A DNA stretch of 14,521 bases from Bacteroidetes bacterium UBA6183. Lineage in GTDB: Bacteria > Bacteroidota > Bacteroidia > UKL13-3. The stretch spans positions 1 through 14,521 of the forward strand of contig DITN01000021.1 in NCBI GenBank assembly GCA_002422865.1, read 5' to 3'. Under the pieces are notes generated by a model that did not search any database, was not told the DNA's origin, and worked only from the letters and a program-made list of their open reading frames with translations. Made by a program: the position numbers and the translations under genes. Numbering within the stretch: position 1 is the first letter of the stretch; each line of letters begins with the position of its first letter. Positions 1 to 6,336 of the stretch are shown here, one piece after another.

Positions 1-1
1 T

Positions 2-247
2 TCTTTATTTTTAATTGTGTTTATGCACATTAAGGGATTACTTTCTACACAAAATAAAGGAGTATTGGCCACATTGATTTTTACCGCTACTGTTTATGCA
101 AACGAACTGGTATTGGGTATTCAAGGTGTTACATCCATTGTTTATGTTGTGGTGCCTTTTTCTCAACAAGCTTTGTTATATATTTCTGTTGGCATTGTAT
201 TGTCTGTGGTGTTTTTATTTAAGAGCATGCTGGCTTCTAAATCATAA
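2..247 (+). CDS. C-terminal end of an unrecognised membrane protein (5' partial)
   Basis: The reading frame is open to the left edge of the window, so only the last 81 codons of a longer gene are probably visible; a GTG at 17 is not needed as a start. The visible part has two hydrophobic stretches, one around the motif TLIFTATVYANELVLGI and one around ALLYISVGIVLSVVFLF, and ends in a short basic tail (KSMLASKS). It is therefore probably the end of an inner-membrane protein. I do not recognise the family. It lies upstream of and on the same strand as a copper-handling gene set, with 63 bases before the next gene, which carry a probable regulator site, so it may belong to a separate transcript. 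Confidence 0.55.
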   Translation, partial: SLFLIVFMHIKGLLSTQNKGVLATLIFTATVYANELVLGIQGVTSIVYVVVPFSQQALLYISVGIVLSVVFLFKSMLASKS

Positions 248-277
248 ACCTATTCATGATTAATATCTTACCAAAAT

Positions 278-293
278 TGTGATTGCAATCATA
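278..293. promoter_or_regulatory. CRP/FNR-family binding site candidate
   Basis: TGTGATTGCAATCATA contains the perfect 12-base palindrome TGATTGCAATCA (280-291). It fits the CRP pattern TGTGA-N6-TCACA at nine of ten positions and the core TGAT-N4-ATCA of FNR-type boxes. A weaker look-alike, TGATTAATATCT, lies at 257-268. Denitrification genes are often controlled by CRP/FNR-family regulators, so a link to anaerobic or NO control is plausible but inferred. Confidence 0.5.
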
Positions 294-310
294 TTAAAAT
301 CTGAGAAGGC

Positions 311-706
311 GTGATACATTTGTACAACGTTTTGAGAAAAATAATTGCCATATTGTTACTTACTTCCATCACGCTGCAGTTGTGTAATAGGGTAGGTATT
401 GTCGCATGGTTTAGTATCAATCAGGATAAAGTAGTTGAGCTGTTTTGTATCAACAAAAATAAACCCGAGCTTGACTGTAAAGGAAAATGTTATTTGGCCG
501 AAAAGTTAGAAGAGGCCAAACAAAATGAAGCGGGTACAACGATTCCTGATTCTAAATACAAACAAACCTCCGAAGAAATTTTATTTTTTGAAAAAATTGC
601 ACTGCTCTCTATTCCCGGCAGTGCCCACCAAATCTCTTTCTCATTCAGCAAATCTTCTTACGCACATCAATTTATGATGTTGGTGTTTCAGCCCCCAAGG
701 GCTTAG
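311..706 (+). CDS. Small membrane-anchored CxxxC protein, likely periplasmic metal handling
   Basis: The product is 131 residues from the GTG at 311. An N-terminal hydrophobic segment (about residues 10-24) is followed by a soluble part with C46, then C56-K-G-K-C60, a CxxxC pair in the motif KPELDCKGKCYLAEKL. I recall similar short Bacteroidota proteins beside copper TonB receptors, but know of no proven function; metal binding by the cysteines is inference from the motif and from the neighbouring copper receptor and Met/His-rich lipoprotein. The start is uncertain: there is an in-frame stop at 302, GTG at 311, and TTG at 320 and 332. A start at 332 (reading MRKIIAILLL) would begin directly with a signal or anchor segment and agrees with the promoter element at 315-322. 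The gene is probably cotranscribed with the lipoprotein gene 84 bases downstream. Confidence 0.7.
   Translation: MIHLYNVLRKIIAILLLTSITLQLCNRVGIVAWFSINQDKVVELFCINKNKPELDCKGKCYLAEKLEEAKQNEAGTTIPDSKYKQTSEEILFFEKIALLSIPGSAHQISFSFSKSSYAHQFMMLVFQPPRA
315..322 (+). promoter_or_regulatory. Bacteroidota -7 promoter element (TACATTTG)
   Basis: TACATTTG matches the Bacteroidota -7 consensus TAnnTTTG exactly. No TTG/TTTG element lies at the usual spacing upstream. The palindrome at 278-293 is instead centred about 43 bases before the expected transcription start (near 328), the spacing of an activator that replaces the -33 contact. If this is the promoter, the GTG at 311 would lie outside the transcript, which favours a TTG start at 332 for the next gene. 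Confidence 0.4.
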
Positions 707-762
707 TAGTTGCAATTACTTTTATTTAAAATTTTGTGCCCGGCCTATTGGTGCAACTACTA
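704..762. repeat. 11-base inverted repeat between the CxxxC gene and the lipoprotein gene
   Basis: TAGTAGTTGCA (704-714, beginning at the stop codon) is the exact reverse complement of TGCAACTACTA (752-762), with a 37-base spacer. No T-run follows the second arm, so it is not a standard terminator. It could be an RNA hairpin affecting mRNA processing between the two genes, or a protein site; no evidence separates these. Confidence 0.4.
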
Positions 763-790
763 CTCATTATTAAATAAACACTGATTTTTT

Positions 791-1636
791 ATGAAAAAAT
801 TGAACACCATCTTATGGATGATGGCTGCTGTTGTTATCGGTTTAACATCATGCAAAAAAGAAGACAATACTACTCCTTCAAATGCTAATAATACCAATCC
901 GGATGCGGGATTGGCTATACCTTCAAACCTAATTAAGTTAGGCGAAACATATATATTAGGCGCAGCTACAAAAGCTGTTGTGTATGCCGATAAAGCTGCT
1001 TCTGTTGGTTACATAAAAATATACACGGCCATGTACGATCCGGTTACCAATGCACGTGTAAAAGACGGACATTTTTCGGTTAACCCAATCATGGATATGG
1101 GTGCCATGAAGCACAGTGCTCCCGTGGAGAATGGTTCAGATTCTGTACCGGCCGATCAATTGTTTAAATCTGCTGTGGTATTTTCTATGGGTGGAGCATG
1201 GACGTTGGATATTAATTTCCACAACCACGTAAATAATAAAGAAGGAAAAGGCGTGTTGGCGTTAAACGTTACCAATCCAACAACGGCTGTGATGCGTAAT
1301 TTTATTGTAGCTGCCGATGATAGTACACGTTTGTTTGTATCGTTGGTTCAGCCTGCCAGTCCCAAAATTGGTTTAAACGATTTTGAAATTACCATACATA
1401 AAAAGGCTGATATGATGAATTACCCTGCTGTAGAAAATTATACGGTAGAGATTGAACCTGAAATGCCTTCCATGGGACACGGTTCACCAAATAATGTAAA
1501 TCCCGTTCATACCACAAACGGACATTATTTAGGTAAGGTTAACTTTACCATGAGTGGTTTATGGCGCGTGCATTTAACCATTAAAAAGAATGGGGTGTTG
1601 TTAAGCAACGACCAATATTTTGATATTACATTTTAA
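791..1636 (+). CDS. Lipoprotein with two YtkA-like, Met/His-rich domains; putative copper binder
   Basis: The 281-residue product starts with a lipoprotein signal peptide (MKKLNTILWMM...) with lipobox GLTSC, giving lipid-modified C21. Two related domains follow. The first (about 70-145) has M101-D-M-G-A-M106-K-H108. The second (about 195-281) has MPSMGHGSP (M225, M228, H230), then H240 and H245, and ends in the pattern MSGLWRVHLTI typical of YtkA/FixH-like folds. Methionine and histidine clusters of this kind suit periplasmic copper binding. The gene sits between the CxxxC protein and an OprC/NosA-type copper receptor, so a role in receiving or buffering copper is likely but inferred. It begins 84 bases after the previous gene and no clear promoter of its own was found. 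Naming it a copper chaperone would go beyond the sequence. Confidence 0.75.
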   Translation: MKKLNTILWMMAAVVIGLTSCKKEDNTTPSNANNTNPDAGLAIPSNLIKLGETYILGAATKAVVYADKAASVGYIKIYTAMYDPVTNARVKDGHFSVNPIMDMGAMKHSAPVENGSDSVPADQLFKSAVVFSMGGAWTLDINFHNHVNNKEGKGVLALNVTNPTTAVMRNFIVAADDSTRLFVSLVQPASPKIGLNDFEITIHKKADMMNYPAVENYTVEIEPEMPSMGHGSPNNVNPVHTTNGHYLGKVNFTMSGLWRVHLTIKKNGVLLSNDQYFDITF

Positions 1637-1948
1637 TGTTTTTAACCGCAGAGATTATCGCAGAGTAAAGAGAGGCATAGTCGATATAGGATTAGAGTTC
1701 CCGAAGTGTCGGAATGAGATTGATTCGCAATAATTTTTAGAAGTAAATCCCTCTTCAATGCCGAAGGCGTTGCTCTGCGTACTCTCTATTTGTAAAAGGC
1801 AATGCTCGAAACAACGCGCGACTGTTCACCAACCTGACAGACGCTTCGGTCTGCACTATTAGTCTGCGTTAACTTAACCGCAGAGTAATGCAGAGATTCT
1901 CGCAGTATTGATGCATGGTTTAAAATGATATAGTTAACTTAATCTATA
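1637..1948. other. 312-base intergenic spacer with dispersed GCAGAG-type repeats
   Basis: No credible gene is present. The 12-base sequence TTAACCGCAGAG occurs at 1642-1653 and again at 1874-1885, each followed by further CGCAG(AG) copies; related CTCTGCG and CTCTCT strings occur near 1771-1787. This resembles the non-coding GCAGAG-rich repeats seen between Bacteroidota genes. A small hairpin, CAGAC-gcttcg-GTCTG, lies at 1838-1853. I saw no clean TAnnTTTG promoter before the receptor gene. Confidence 0.5.
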
Positions 1949-3955
1949 ATGAAATTATTTTATACGGTTTTATGTTTGGTTTTTGTTGTGCATGTTCAAG
2001 CACAAACCTCTGTTGTCGATTCGCTAAAACCTCCGGTTGAGTTAAACGAAGTGGTGATTTGTACTGATGATAAAGACCGCTCAAACGAAGCTTTTAATTT
2101 TTACCGCAGCAGTAAAATCAGTTCTACCGAAGATATGATGTCGCGCATGGAAGGTGTAAACCTAATTAGACGTGGTGCTTTTGGTATGGAACCAACTTTA
2201 CGCAGTTACAGTGCCGGACAAATAAATATGATGGTTAATGGCATGCGCATGTATGGCGCTTGTACCGATAAAATGGATCCGGTTTCATCCTATATAGAAC
2301 CGGGTAATTTAAGTAAACTGCAAGTTCATCATGGTGCCGGTTCTTCGGCAATGGGTAGTACTGTTGGCGGTAGTATAAACTTCGAGTTAAAAGAAGCTTC
2401 TTTTCATTGCCACAACAAATCTCAAGTAAATGTGTACACACAATATTCGTCTGTAAATAATGCTACCAATTCGGGATTTAATTTAAACTTTAACCACAAC
2501 AATATAGCAACCCGCTTAAGTGGTGCTTACCGCAAGGCAAACGATTATCAGAATGGATACAACCAGATTGTAAAGTACACCGCTTACGAAAAATTTAACA
2601 TCAACTCAAGTACTGCTGTTAAGTTGGGTAAAAAGCACATCGTATTGCTTGATGTTATTTATGATAAAGGCATCAACATTGGTTATCCTGCTTTACCTAT
2701 GGATGTAAGTCTTGCCGAGGCATTTATTGGTTCGTTAACACATCGCACCACCATCAAAAAATGGAATGACGCGGTTGTAGAGAGTAAGGTGTATTACAAT
2801 AGGGTTTCACATTATATGGATGATACCAAACGCCCGGAAACAGTAATACACATGGATATGCCGGGTTGGAGCAATACCAAAGGTTTTTACAGTAAACTTC
2901 ATTACCAAAAAGGTAGGCATTTGTTGCAATTGCGTGCAGATGGGCATCGAGCTTATACACGTGCGGATATGACCATGTACCCTAAATACGAAAAGGAAAT
3001 GTTTATGCAAACCCTACCGGGTAATTATTTAAACAATGCGGGAGTTTCCGCTCAGTATAAATACCAAATCACCACAAAATATTTTGCGGGTGTTAATTTT
3101 AGGCAAGATTATTTTGAGCAACATGCCATTGATGAAACAGGTATTTTACAATGGGCCGGTTTTGGTTTTGATGTCAAAAAATCACGCAACAATTGGTTAA
3201 ACAGCGCGGGTTTAAATTTGGGCAGAGAAGTTAAAAAATGGCAAAGTGTGTTAACACTTGCCCAAGGAGAACGTTTACCTACATCAAACGAACGTATGGG
3301 TTTTTATTTGTTTAACCGTGCCGATGGTTACGACTATTTGGGCAAATACGATTTGTTACCCGAACAAGCTTTACAGGTTGATTTTAAAAACACCTTTGTG
3401 TTTAAAAAAGTAACTTTAGGTGCTACCTTATTTTATCACCACATTAACCAATACATTTATGCGTATGTAATAAATGGGTATAGTGCCATGACCATTGGTG
3501 CACGTGGTGTTAAAACCTATCGTAATATTGATGATGCTACTTTAACCGGGTTTGAATCTTCTGTTAAATTTAGGCTGATGAAATTGTGGTATCAAGGTAA
3601 TGTACGTTACACACATGGTAATTTAAGCAATGGATTGGTGATGCAACAAGTTCCGCCATTAAAAATATTAAGTGCTTTAAGGTATCAAAACGATAGCATA
3701 CAAATACAGTTAGAACATGCTTTTGCAGCCAATCAATACAGAATTAATCCCGAGTTTGGTGAAATAGCTACGCGCAACTGGCATACGTTTACTGCACGTT
3801 TTTCTTACTTAAAAAAGGTGGGTGAGTCGGTGTTTCAATTAAACCTTGCGGTAGAAAACATATTTAATACCTATTACCGCGAGCATTTGGATTGGGGCAA
3901 GATTCCGCAACCCGGACGTAACTTTGTAGTAGGATTAAATTACTATCTAAATTGA
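1949..3955 (+). CDS. TonB-dependent outer-membrane copper receptor, OprC/NosA type
   Basis: The 668-residue product has a signal peptide (cleavage probably after A18, VQA-QT), a plug domain (about 35-155, starting LNEVVIC) and a C-terminal beta barrel ending in NIFNTYYREHLDWGK and a terminal NYYLN strand. In the plug, GACTDKMDP supplies C105 and M109 (CxxxM). In the barrel, SHYMDD supplies H288 and M290 (HxM). OprC of Pseudomonas aeruginosa binds copper with C143/M147 and H323/M325, and the spacing here (183 residues from Cys to His) is nearly the same as 180 there. The relative NosA supplies copper for nitrous oxide reductase in Pseudomonas stutzeri, which fits the nos genes in the right arm. 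The predicted role is TonB-driven copper import across the outer membrane. It lies 312 bases after the lipoprotein gene, so may have its own promoter. Confidence 0.9.
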   Translation: MKLFYTVLCLVFVVHVQAQTSVVDSLKPPVELNEVVICTDDKDRSNEAFNFYRSSKISSTEDMMSRMEGVNLIRRGAFGMEPTLRSYSAGQINMMVNGMRMYGACTDKMDPVSSYIEPGNLSKLQVHHGAGSSAMGSTVGGSINFELKEASFHCHNKSQVNVYTQYSSVNNATNSGFNLNFNHNNIATRLSGAYRKANDYQNGYNQIVKYTAYEKFNINSSTAVKLGKKHIVLLDVIYDKGINIGYPALPMDVSLAEAFIGSLTHRTTIKKWNDAVVESKVYYNRVSHYMDDTKRPETVIHMDMPGWSNTKGFYSKLHYQKGRHLLQLRADGHRAYTRADMTMYPKYEKEMFMQTLPGNYLNNAGVSAQYKYQITTKYFAGVNFRQDYFEQHAIDETGILQWAGFGFDVKKSRNNWLNSAGLNLGREVKKWQSVLTLAQGERLPTSNERMGFYLFNRADGYDYLGKYDLLPEQALQVDFKNTFVFKKVTLGATLFYHHINQYIYAYVINGYSAMTIGARGVKTYRNIDDATLTGFESSVKFRLMKLWYQGNVRYTHGNLSNGLVMQQVPPLKILSALRYQNDSIQIQLEHAFAANQYRINPEFGEIATRNWHTFTARFSYLKKVGESVFQLNLAVENIFNTYYREHLDWGKIPQPGRNFVVGLNYYLN

Positions 3956-3973
3956 GGCAAGACGCCTGCTTAA

Positions 3974-3994
3974 AATCATACAAATGTTATGATT
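3974..3994. other. Short inverted repeat after the receptor gene
   Basis: AATCATA (3974-3980) and TATGATT (3988-3994) form a seven-base stem around CAAATGT. It is AT-rich and lacks a T-run, so it is at best a weak terminator or a regulatory site upstream of the FAS1 gene. A second short pair, GCGTTT and AAACGC, lies just before that gene's start. Confidence 0.25.
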
Positions 3995-4054
3995 ACACGC
4001 ATAAGAGGCTTTGGCGTTTGTGATGAACTTTGTTCTTATAAACGCTAAAACATT

Positions 4055-4618
4055 ATGAAAAAGTTACTTCAAATGATTGCACCAATGGTAGTAATATTTA
4101 CTGTTGCCTGCAGCTCTAACTCAACCGAAAATTCAGCATCAACCGAGGCATCAACATCAACCGAAGCAGTAGTTGGCCAATCGGGTGTACAAGATGAAAC
4201 ATCAGACCCTAATGTGGTGCAAATTGCAGTGGGCAGCAAAGACCATAGCACATTGGTAACCGCAGTTAAAACGGCCGAGTTGGTAGATGTATTAAGCAAT
4301 GCCGGTCCGTTTACTGTATTTGCCCCAACCAATGCCGCTTTCGAAAAATTACCTGCCGGAACAGTTGAAGGGTTATTACAACCCGATAAACGCGATGCAT
4401 TAACTGATATTTTGCAATACCACGTTTATGTAGGCGTGTTAAAAGCCGAAGATTTAACCGATGGTAGAACTTTAGGACAAGTAAACGGGGGTAACATTAA
4501 AATTACCATACAAGATGGTAAACCTGTAATTAATGGCAAAGCAAAAATTGTAGCATCTATTCCTGCATCAAACGGTATTATACATGTAATTGATGAGGTA
4601 TTGGTTCCCGGTCAATAA
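4055..4618 (+). CDS. FAS1 (fasciclin) domain lipoprotein
   Basis: The product is 187 residues. MKKLLQMIAPMVVIFTVAC is a lipoprotein signal peptide with the lipid-carrying cysteine at C19. A Ser/Thr/Glu-rich linker (20-48) leads to one FAS1 domain (about 50-187), shown by the H1-type motif GPFTVFAPTNAAFEKLP, the central QYHVYVG, and the H2-type end NGIIHVIDEVLVP. FAS1 domains are usually adhesion or protein-interaction modules; no enzymatic role is suggested. The gene follows the copper receptor by 99 bases on the same strand and is closed by a strong terminator, so it is the last gene of the left arm. Such proteins are reported near nos genes in some Bacteroidota, but a role in N2O reduction is not shown here. 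Confidence 0.88.
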   Translation: MKKLLQMIAPMVVIFTVACSSNSTENSASTEASTSTEAVVGQSGVQDETSDPNVVQIAVGSKDHSTLVTAVKTAELVDVLSNAGPFTVFAPTNAAFEKLPAGTVEGLLQPDKRDALTDILQYHVYVGVLKAEDLTDGRTLGQVNGGNIKITIQDGKPVINGKAKIVASIPASNGIIHVIDEVLVPGQ

Positions 4619-4648
4619 CCGTTCTGTTTTTTCTTGATATAATTAGAG

Positions 4649-4681
4649 GAAGGGCTGCTTGCAAAAGTGGCCCTTCTTTTA
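4649..4681 (+). terminator. Rho-independent terminator of the copper gene block
   Basis: GAAGGGCTGCTT (4649-4660) pairs along all twelve bases (two G-T pairs) with AAGTGGCCCTTC (4665-4676) around a GCAA tetraloop of the GNRA type, and is followed by TTTTATT. It lies 30 bases after the FAS1 stop codon. Confidence 0.85.
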
Positions 4682-4683
4682 TT

Positions 4684-4703
4684 GACACACGCACGGCACG
4701 TGC
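4684..4703 (+). repeat. 20-base direct repeat, left copy
   Basis: GACACACGCACGGCACGTGC is found again, identically and in the same orientation, at 7655-7674. It contains the palindrome GCACGTGC. The two copies bracket about 2.95 kb holding the toxin-antitoxin pair, the tocopherol-cyclase-like gene and an aldehyde dehydrogenase remnant. The bases after it (ACAGATAACAGCTTGGCGTATG) are only loosely similar to those after the right copy. Confidence 0.7.
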
Positions 4704-4742
4704 ACAGATAACAGCTTGGCGTATGTAATTAGAAAAGCACAA

Positions 4743-5747
4743 TTAAACCTGATTTAATTCAAACGCATATTCGTAACTGATTACTTTTTTCCCTTTTTCG
4801 TTGTTCTTCCATGCCTCTTCCAAATGGCTAAGTTTAATCATGTCGTTTGTGCTTGTCTCCTTAAATACATTTGCTACTTTTTTTAATGTGTTCAATTCAT
4901 TTTCGGTAAATAAACCAGCATTAAATGTTCTTTCTTTTCTTGATTTGAATTGTTCTCCTGTGTAGCCAATTGGGAATTCGGTGGTGTAAATATCTATTAC
5001 GTTTTTATTCGCTAAATACTCAAATATACTTTGAAAATTGTTGGGTACCGGGCCCATGTCAATAGCCTTATATCTTACCCCACTAATTGAAAAACAACTC
5101 TGTTTAAACATTAAAAAATCGGCATAAAATAACAGCTTATTCATTTTGGTTTTAAATGGAGAAAGTTTATCAGAAAAATAGATAACCATTTCCGTAAACT
5201 TTTCAAAATTTGGATTTCTGTATCCTGAATAAATATCTGCTAAATGGTTTCCCAATAAATACTCCTTTAAATTTAAATCGAAAACATTTCTTTCTTTCTC
5301 GTCTGCCAACAGTCGTGCCTTCTGAATATATTTTGTCTTTAGTTTTTCATCTATTGTGCCACACAATTCTACCATATCAATAAACTTCTTTGGATCGTTT
5401 ACCATCTGAATAAGTTTAGCATTTGCAACACTAGGCATTTCACCAGATTCATATTGGCGGTAACTGTTTACTCCAAAACCTAAAATCTCCGACATCTTTG
5501 CTGCTGGTAAATCATACTTTTCGCGAATGCCAATAATTTCATCTGGAAATGGAATATTAAATTTATCGCGGTATTGGTTGTATACCTGATTCATATTCAC
5601 TTCGTCTAATGCGGTGGTGGTAAATTGTTCTCCACTATCCTCGCATTTGTAATAATGAAAAACAATTTCAAATGTTTCCTTTCTAAAATCCATAGACCTG
5701 CGTTCTTTGGTCAGTTTCATTTCTTTACCTGTAATCGGACTTTTCAT
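4743..5747 (-). CDS. Antitoxin with MqsA-like N-terminus, HTH and Panacea (SocA/DUF4065) domain
   Basis: The 334-residue product begins with an MqsA/YgiT-like region (1-50; HYYKCEDSGEQFTT). The first CxxC of the usual zinc finger is replaced by SPITG, so zinc binding is doubtful. A helix-turn-helix follows (about 70-115; LPAAKMSEILGFGVNSYRQY), ending ESGEMPSVANAKLI. The C-terminal part (about 182-300) carries the Panacea/SocA-type motifs KLLFYADFLMF and DMGPVPNNF. Panacea domains neutralise many unrelated toxins when fused to different N-terminal modules. The gene starts six bases after the stop of the MqsR-like toxin gene, the toxin-first order of mqsRA, so the pair is probably one transcript, with the HTH likely to repress the promoter at 6120-6149. 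Confidence 0.85.
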   Translation of the reverse strand: MKSPITGKEMKLTKERRSMDFRKETFEIVFHYYKCEDSGEQFTTTALDEVNMNQVYNQYRDKFNIPFPDEIIGIREKYDLPAAKMSEILGFGVNSYRQYESGEMPSVANAKLIQMVNDPKKFIDMVELCGTIDEKLKTKYIQKARLLADEKERNVFDLNLKEYLLGNHLADIYSGYRNPNFEKFTEMVIYFSDKLSPFKTKMNKLLFYADFLMFKQSCFSISGVRYKAIDMGPVPNNFQSIFEYLANKNVIDIYTTEFPIGYTGEQFKSRKERTFNAGLFTENELNTLKKVANVFKETSTNDMIKLSHLEEAWKNNEKGKKVISYEYAFELNQV

Positions 5748-5753
5748 ATTATT

Positions 5754-6101
5754 CTATTTTAAAGGATAGTTCATTTTATGTTGTGCCAAGTGAAAGGAAA
5801 TACATATTACACTACTTCCCATAGCTCCCATTGTAATTTTGATATAGACCTCTTTTTTCTTAATTGTTTTACCAAATACCCACATATCAGCGCCTCCGTA
5901 TAATTTTTCTTCCAGTGGACCTTCGCTGTAATCTTTGGTTTCTAGCGCTTCAAGGATAGCTTTTCTATCCACAGGACGAAGCTCTAAATCTACCAATGCT
6001 TGAGCGTTTTTGCCTCTGTCGTCACGAAAGAGTACATCCCAGAACTTCATCTTTTCTTTAAAGTCTAGTAAAAATGATGATACCTCTGCTTCTTTACTCA
6101 T
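5754..6101 (-). CDS. MqsR-family toxin (putative mRNA interferase)
   Basis: The 115-residue product has the C-terminal pattern of MqsR-like toxins: DMWVFGKTI, EVYIKITM, then VICISFHLAQ and a final NYPLK. The region DYSEGPLEEKLYG before it is also typical. Family members are RNase toxins of the RelE-like fold that cut mRNA; activity here is inferred. The open frame extends upstream to a TTG at 6149, but that TTG is the -33 element of a promoter whose -7 element (6120-6127) also lies inside the extension, so translation must begin at the ATG at 6101, about 18 bases after the -7 element. The antitoxin gene follows after six bases. Confidence 0.75.
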   Translation of the reverse strand: MSKEAEVSSFLLDFKEKMKFWDVLFRDDRGKNAQALVDLELRPVDRKAILEALETKDYSEGPLEEKLYGGADMWVFGKTIKKKEVYIKITMGAMGSSVICISFHLAQHKMNYPLK

Positions 6102-6119
6102 ACACAGATTTTTGTGCAG

Positions 6120-6149
6120 CAAATATAAAATGTATTTACGATTAATCAA
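6120..6149 (-). promoter_or_regulatory. Promoter of the toxin-antitoxin operon
   Basis: On the minus strand TTG (6147-6149), a 19-base spacer and TATATTTG (6120-6127) give a full match to the Bacteroidota pattern TTG-N19-TAnnTTTG. The transcription start would fall about 6-7 bases further on, leaving a leader of roughly 11 bases before the ATG at 6101. Confidence 0.7.
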
Positions 6150-6160
6150 CTATAAAGTTG
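6147..6160. promoter_or_regulatory. Palindromic operator candidate over the -33 element
   Basis: CAACT-ATAA-AGTTG is a perfect five-base inverted repeat overlapping the -33 element of the toxin-antitoxin promoter. E. coli MqsA represses its own promoter at a palindrome, and the antitoxin here carries an HTH, so self-repression at this site is a reasonable inference. Short AT-rich palindromes also arise by chance. Confidence 0.4.
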
Positions 6161-6302
6161 TTTTTGCTTCTTTTTATTGTATTAAATAATACTAAAAAGT
6201 TGCAATAGTGCTGCTGCTTGAAAATCCTGTTTGTTGGTTGAAGGCTTTTTAGTGTGAGGTAATTGAGCAAGTAAATATTAGGTTTAACTATTGTATGATA
6301 AG

Positions 6303-6317
6303 CTACGCGAAGGGATT
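6303..6317 (+). repeat. Short repeat CTACGCGAAGGGATT
   Basis: A 15-base sequence that recurs with two changes at 7951-7965 (CCACGCGAAAGGATT). Both copies lie just outside gene ends in the accessory segment. It may be a fragment of a dispersed non-coding repeat; the match is too short to say more. Confidence 0.3.
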
Positions 6318-6336
6318 AGCTCCGCTGAGTTACATT

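Noticed and set aside
2235..3010. Minus-strand frames inside the copper receptor gene (2235-2441, 2754-2960, 2807-3010)
   Set aside because: They run opposite to a well-supported receptor gene and show no domain or plausible start.
4069..4332. 87-codon minus-strand frame under the FAS1 gene
   Set aside because: It is the reverse of a Ser/Thr-rich linker and FAS1 coding sequence and has low-complexity composition.
6102..6149. TTG-started N-terminal extension of the MqsR-like toxin
   Set aside because: Both promoter elements lie within the extension, so it would not be in the transcript.
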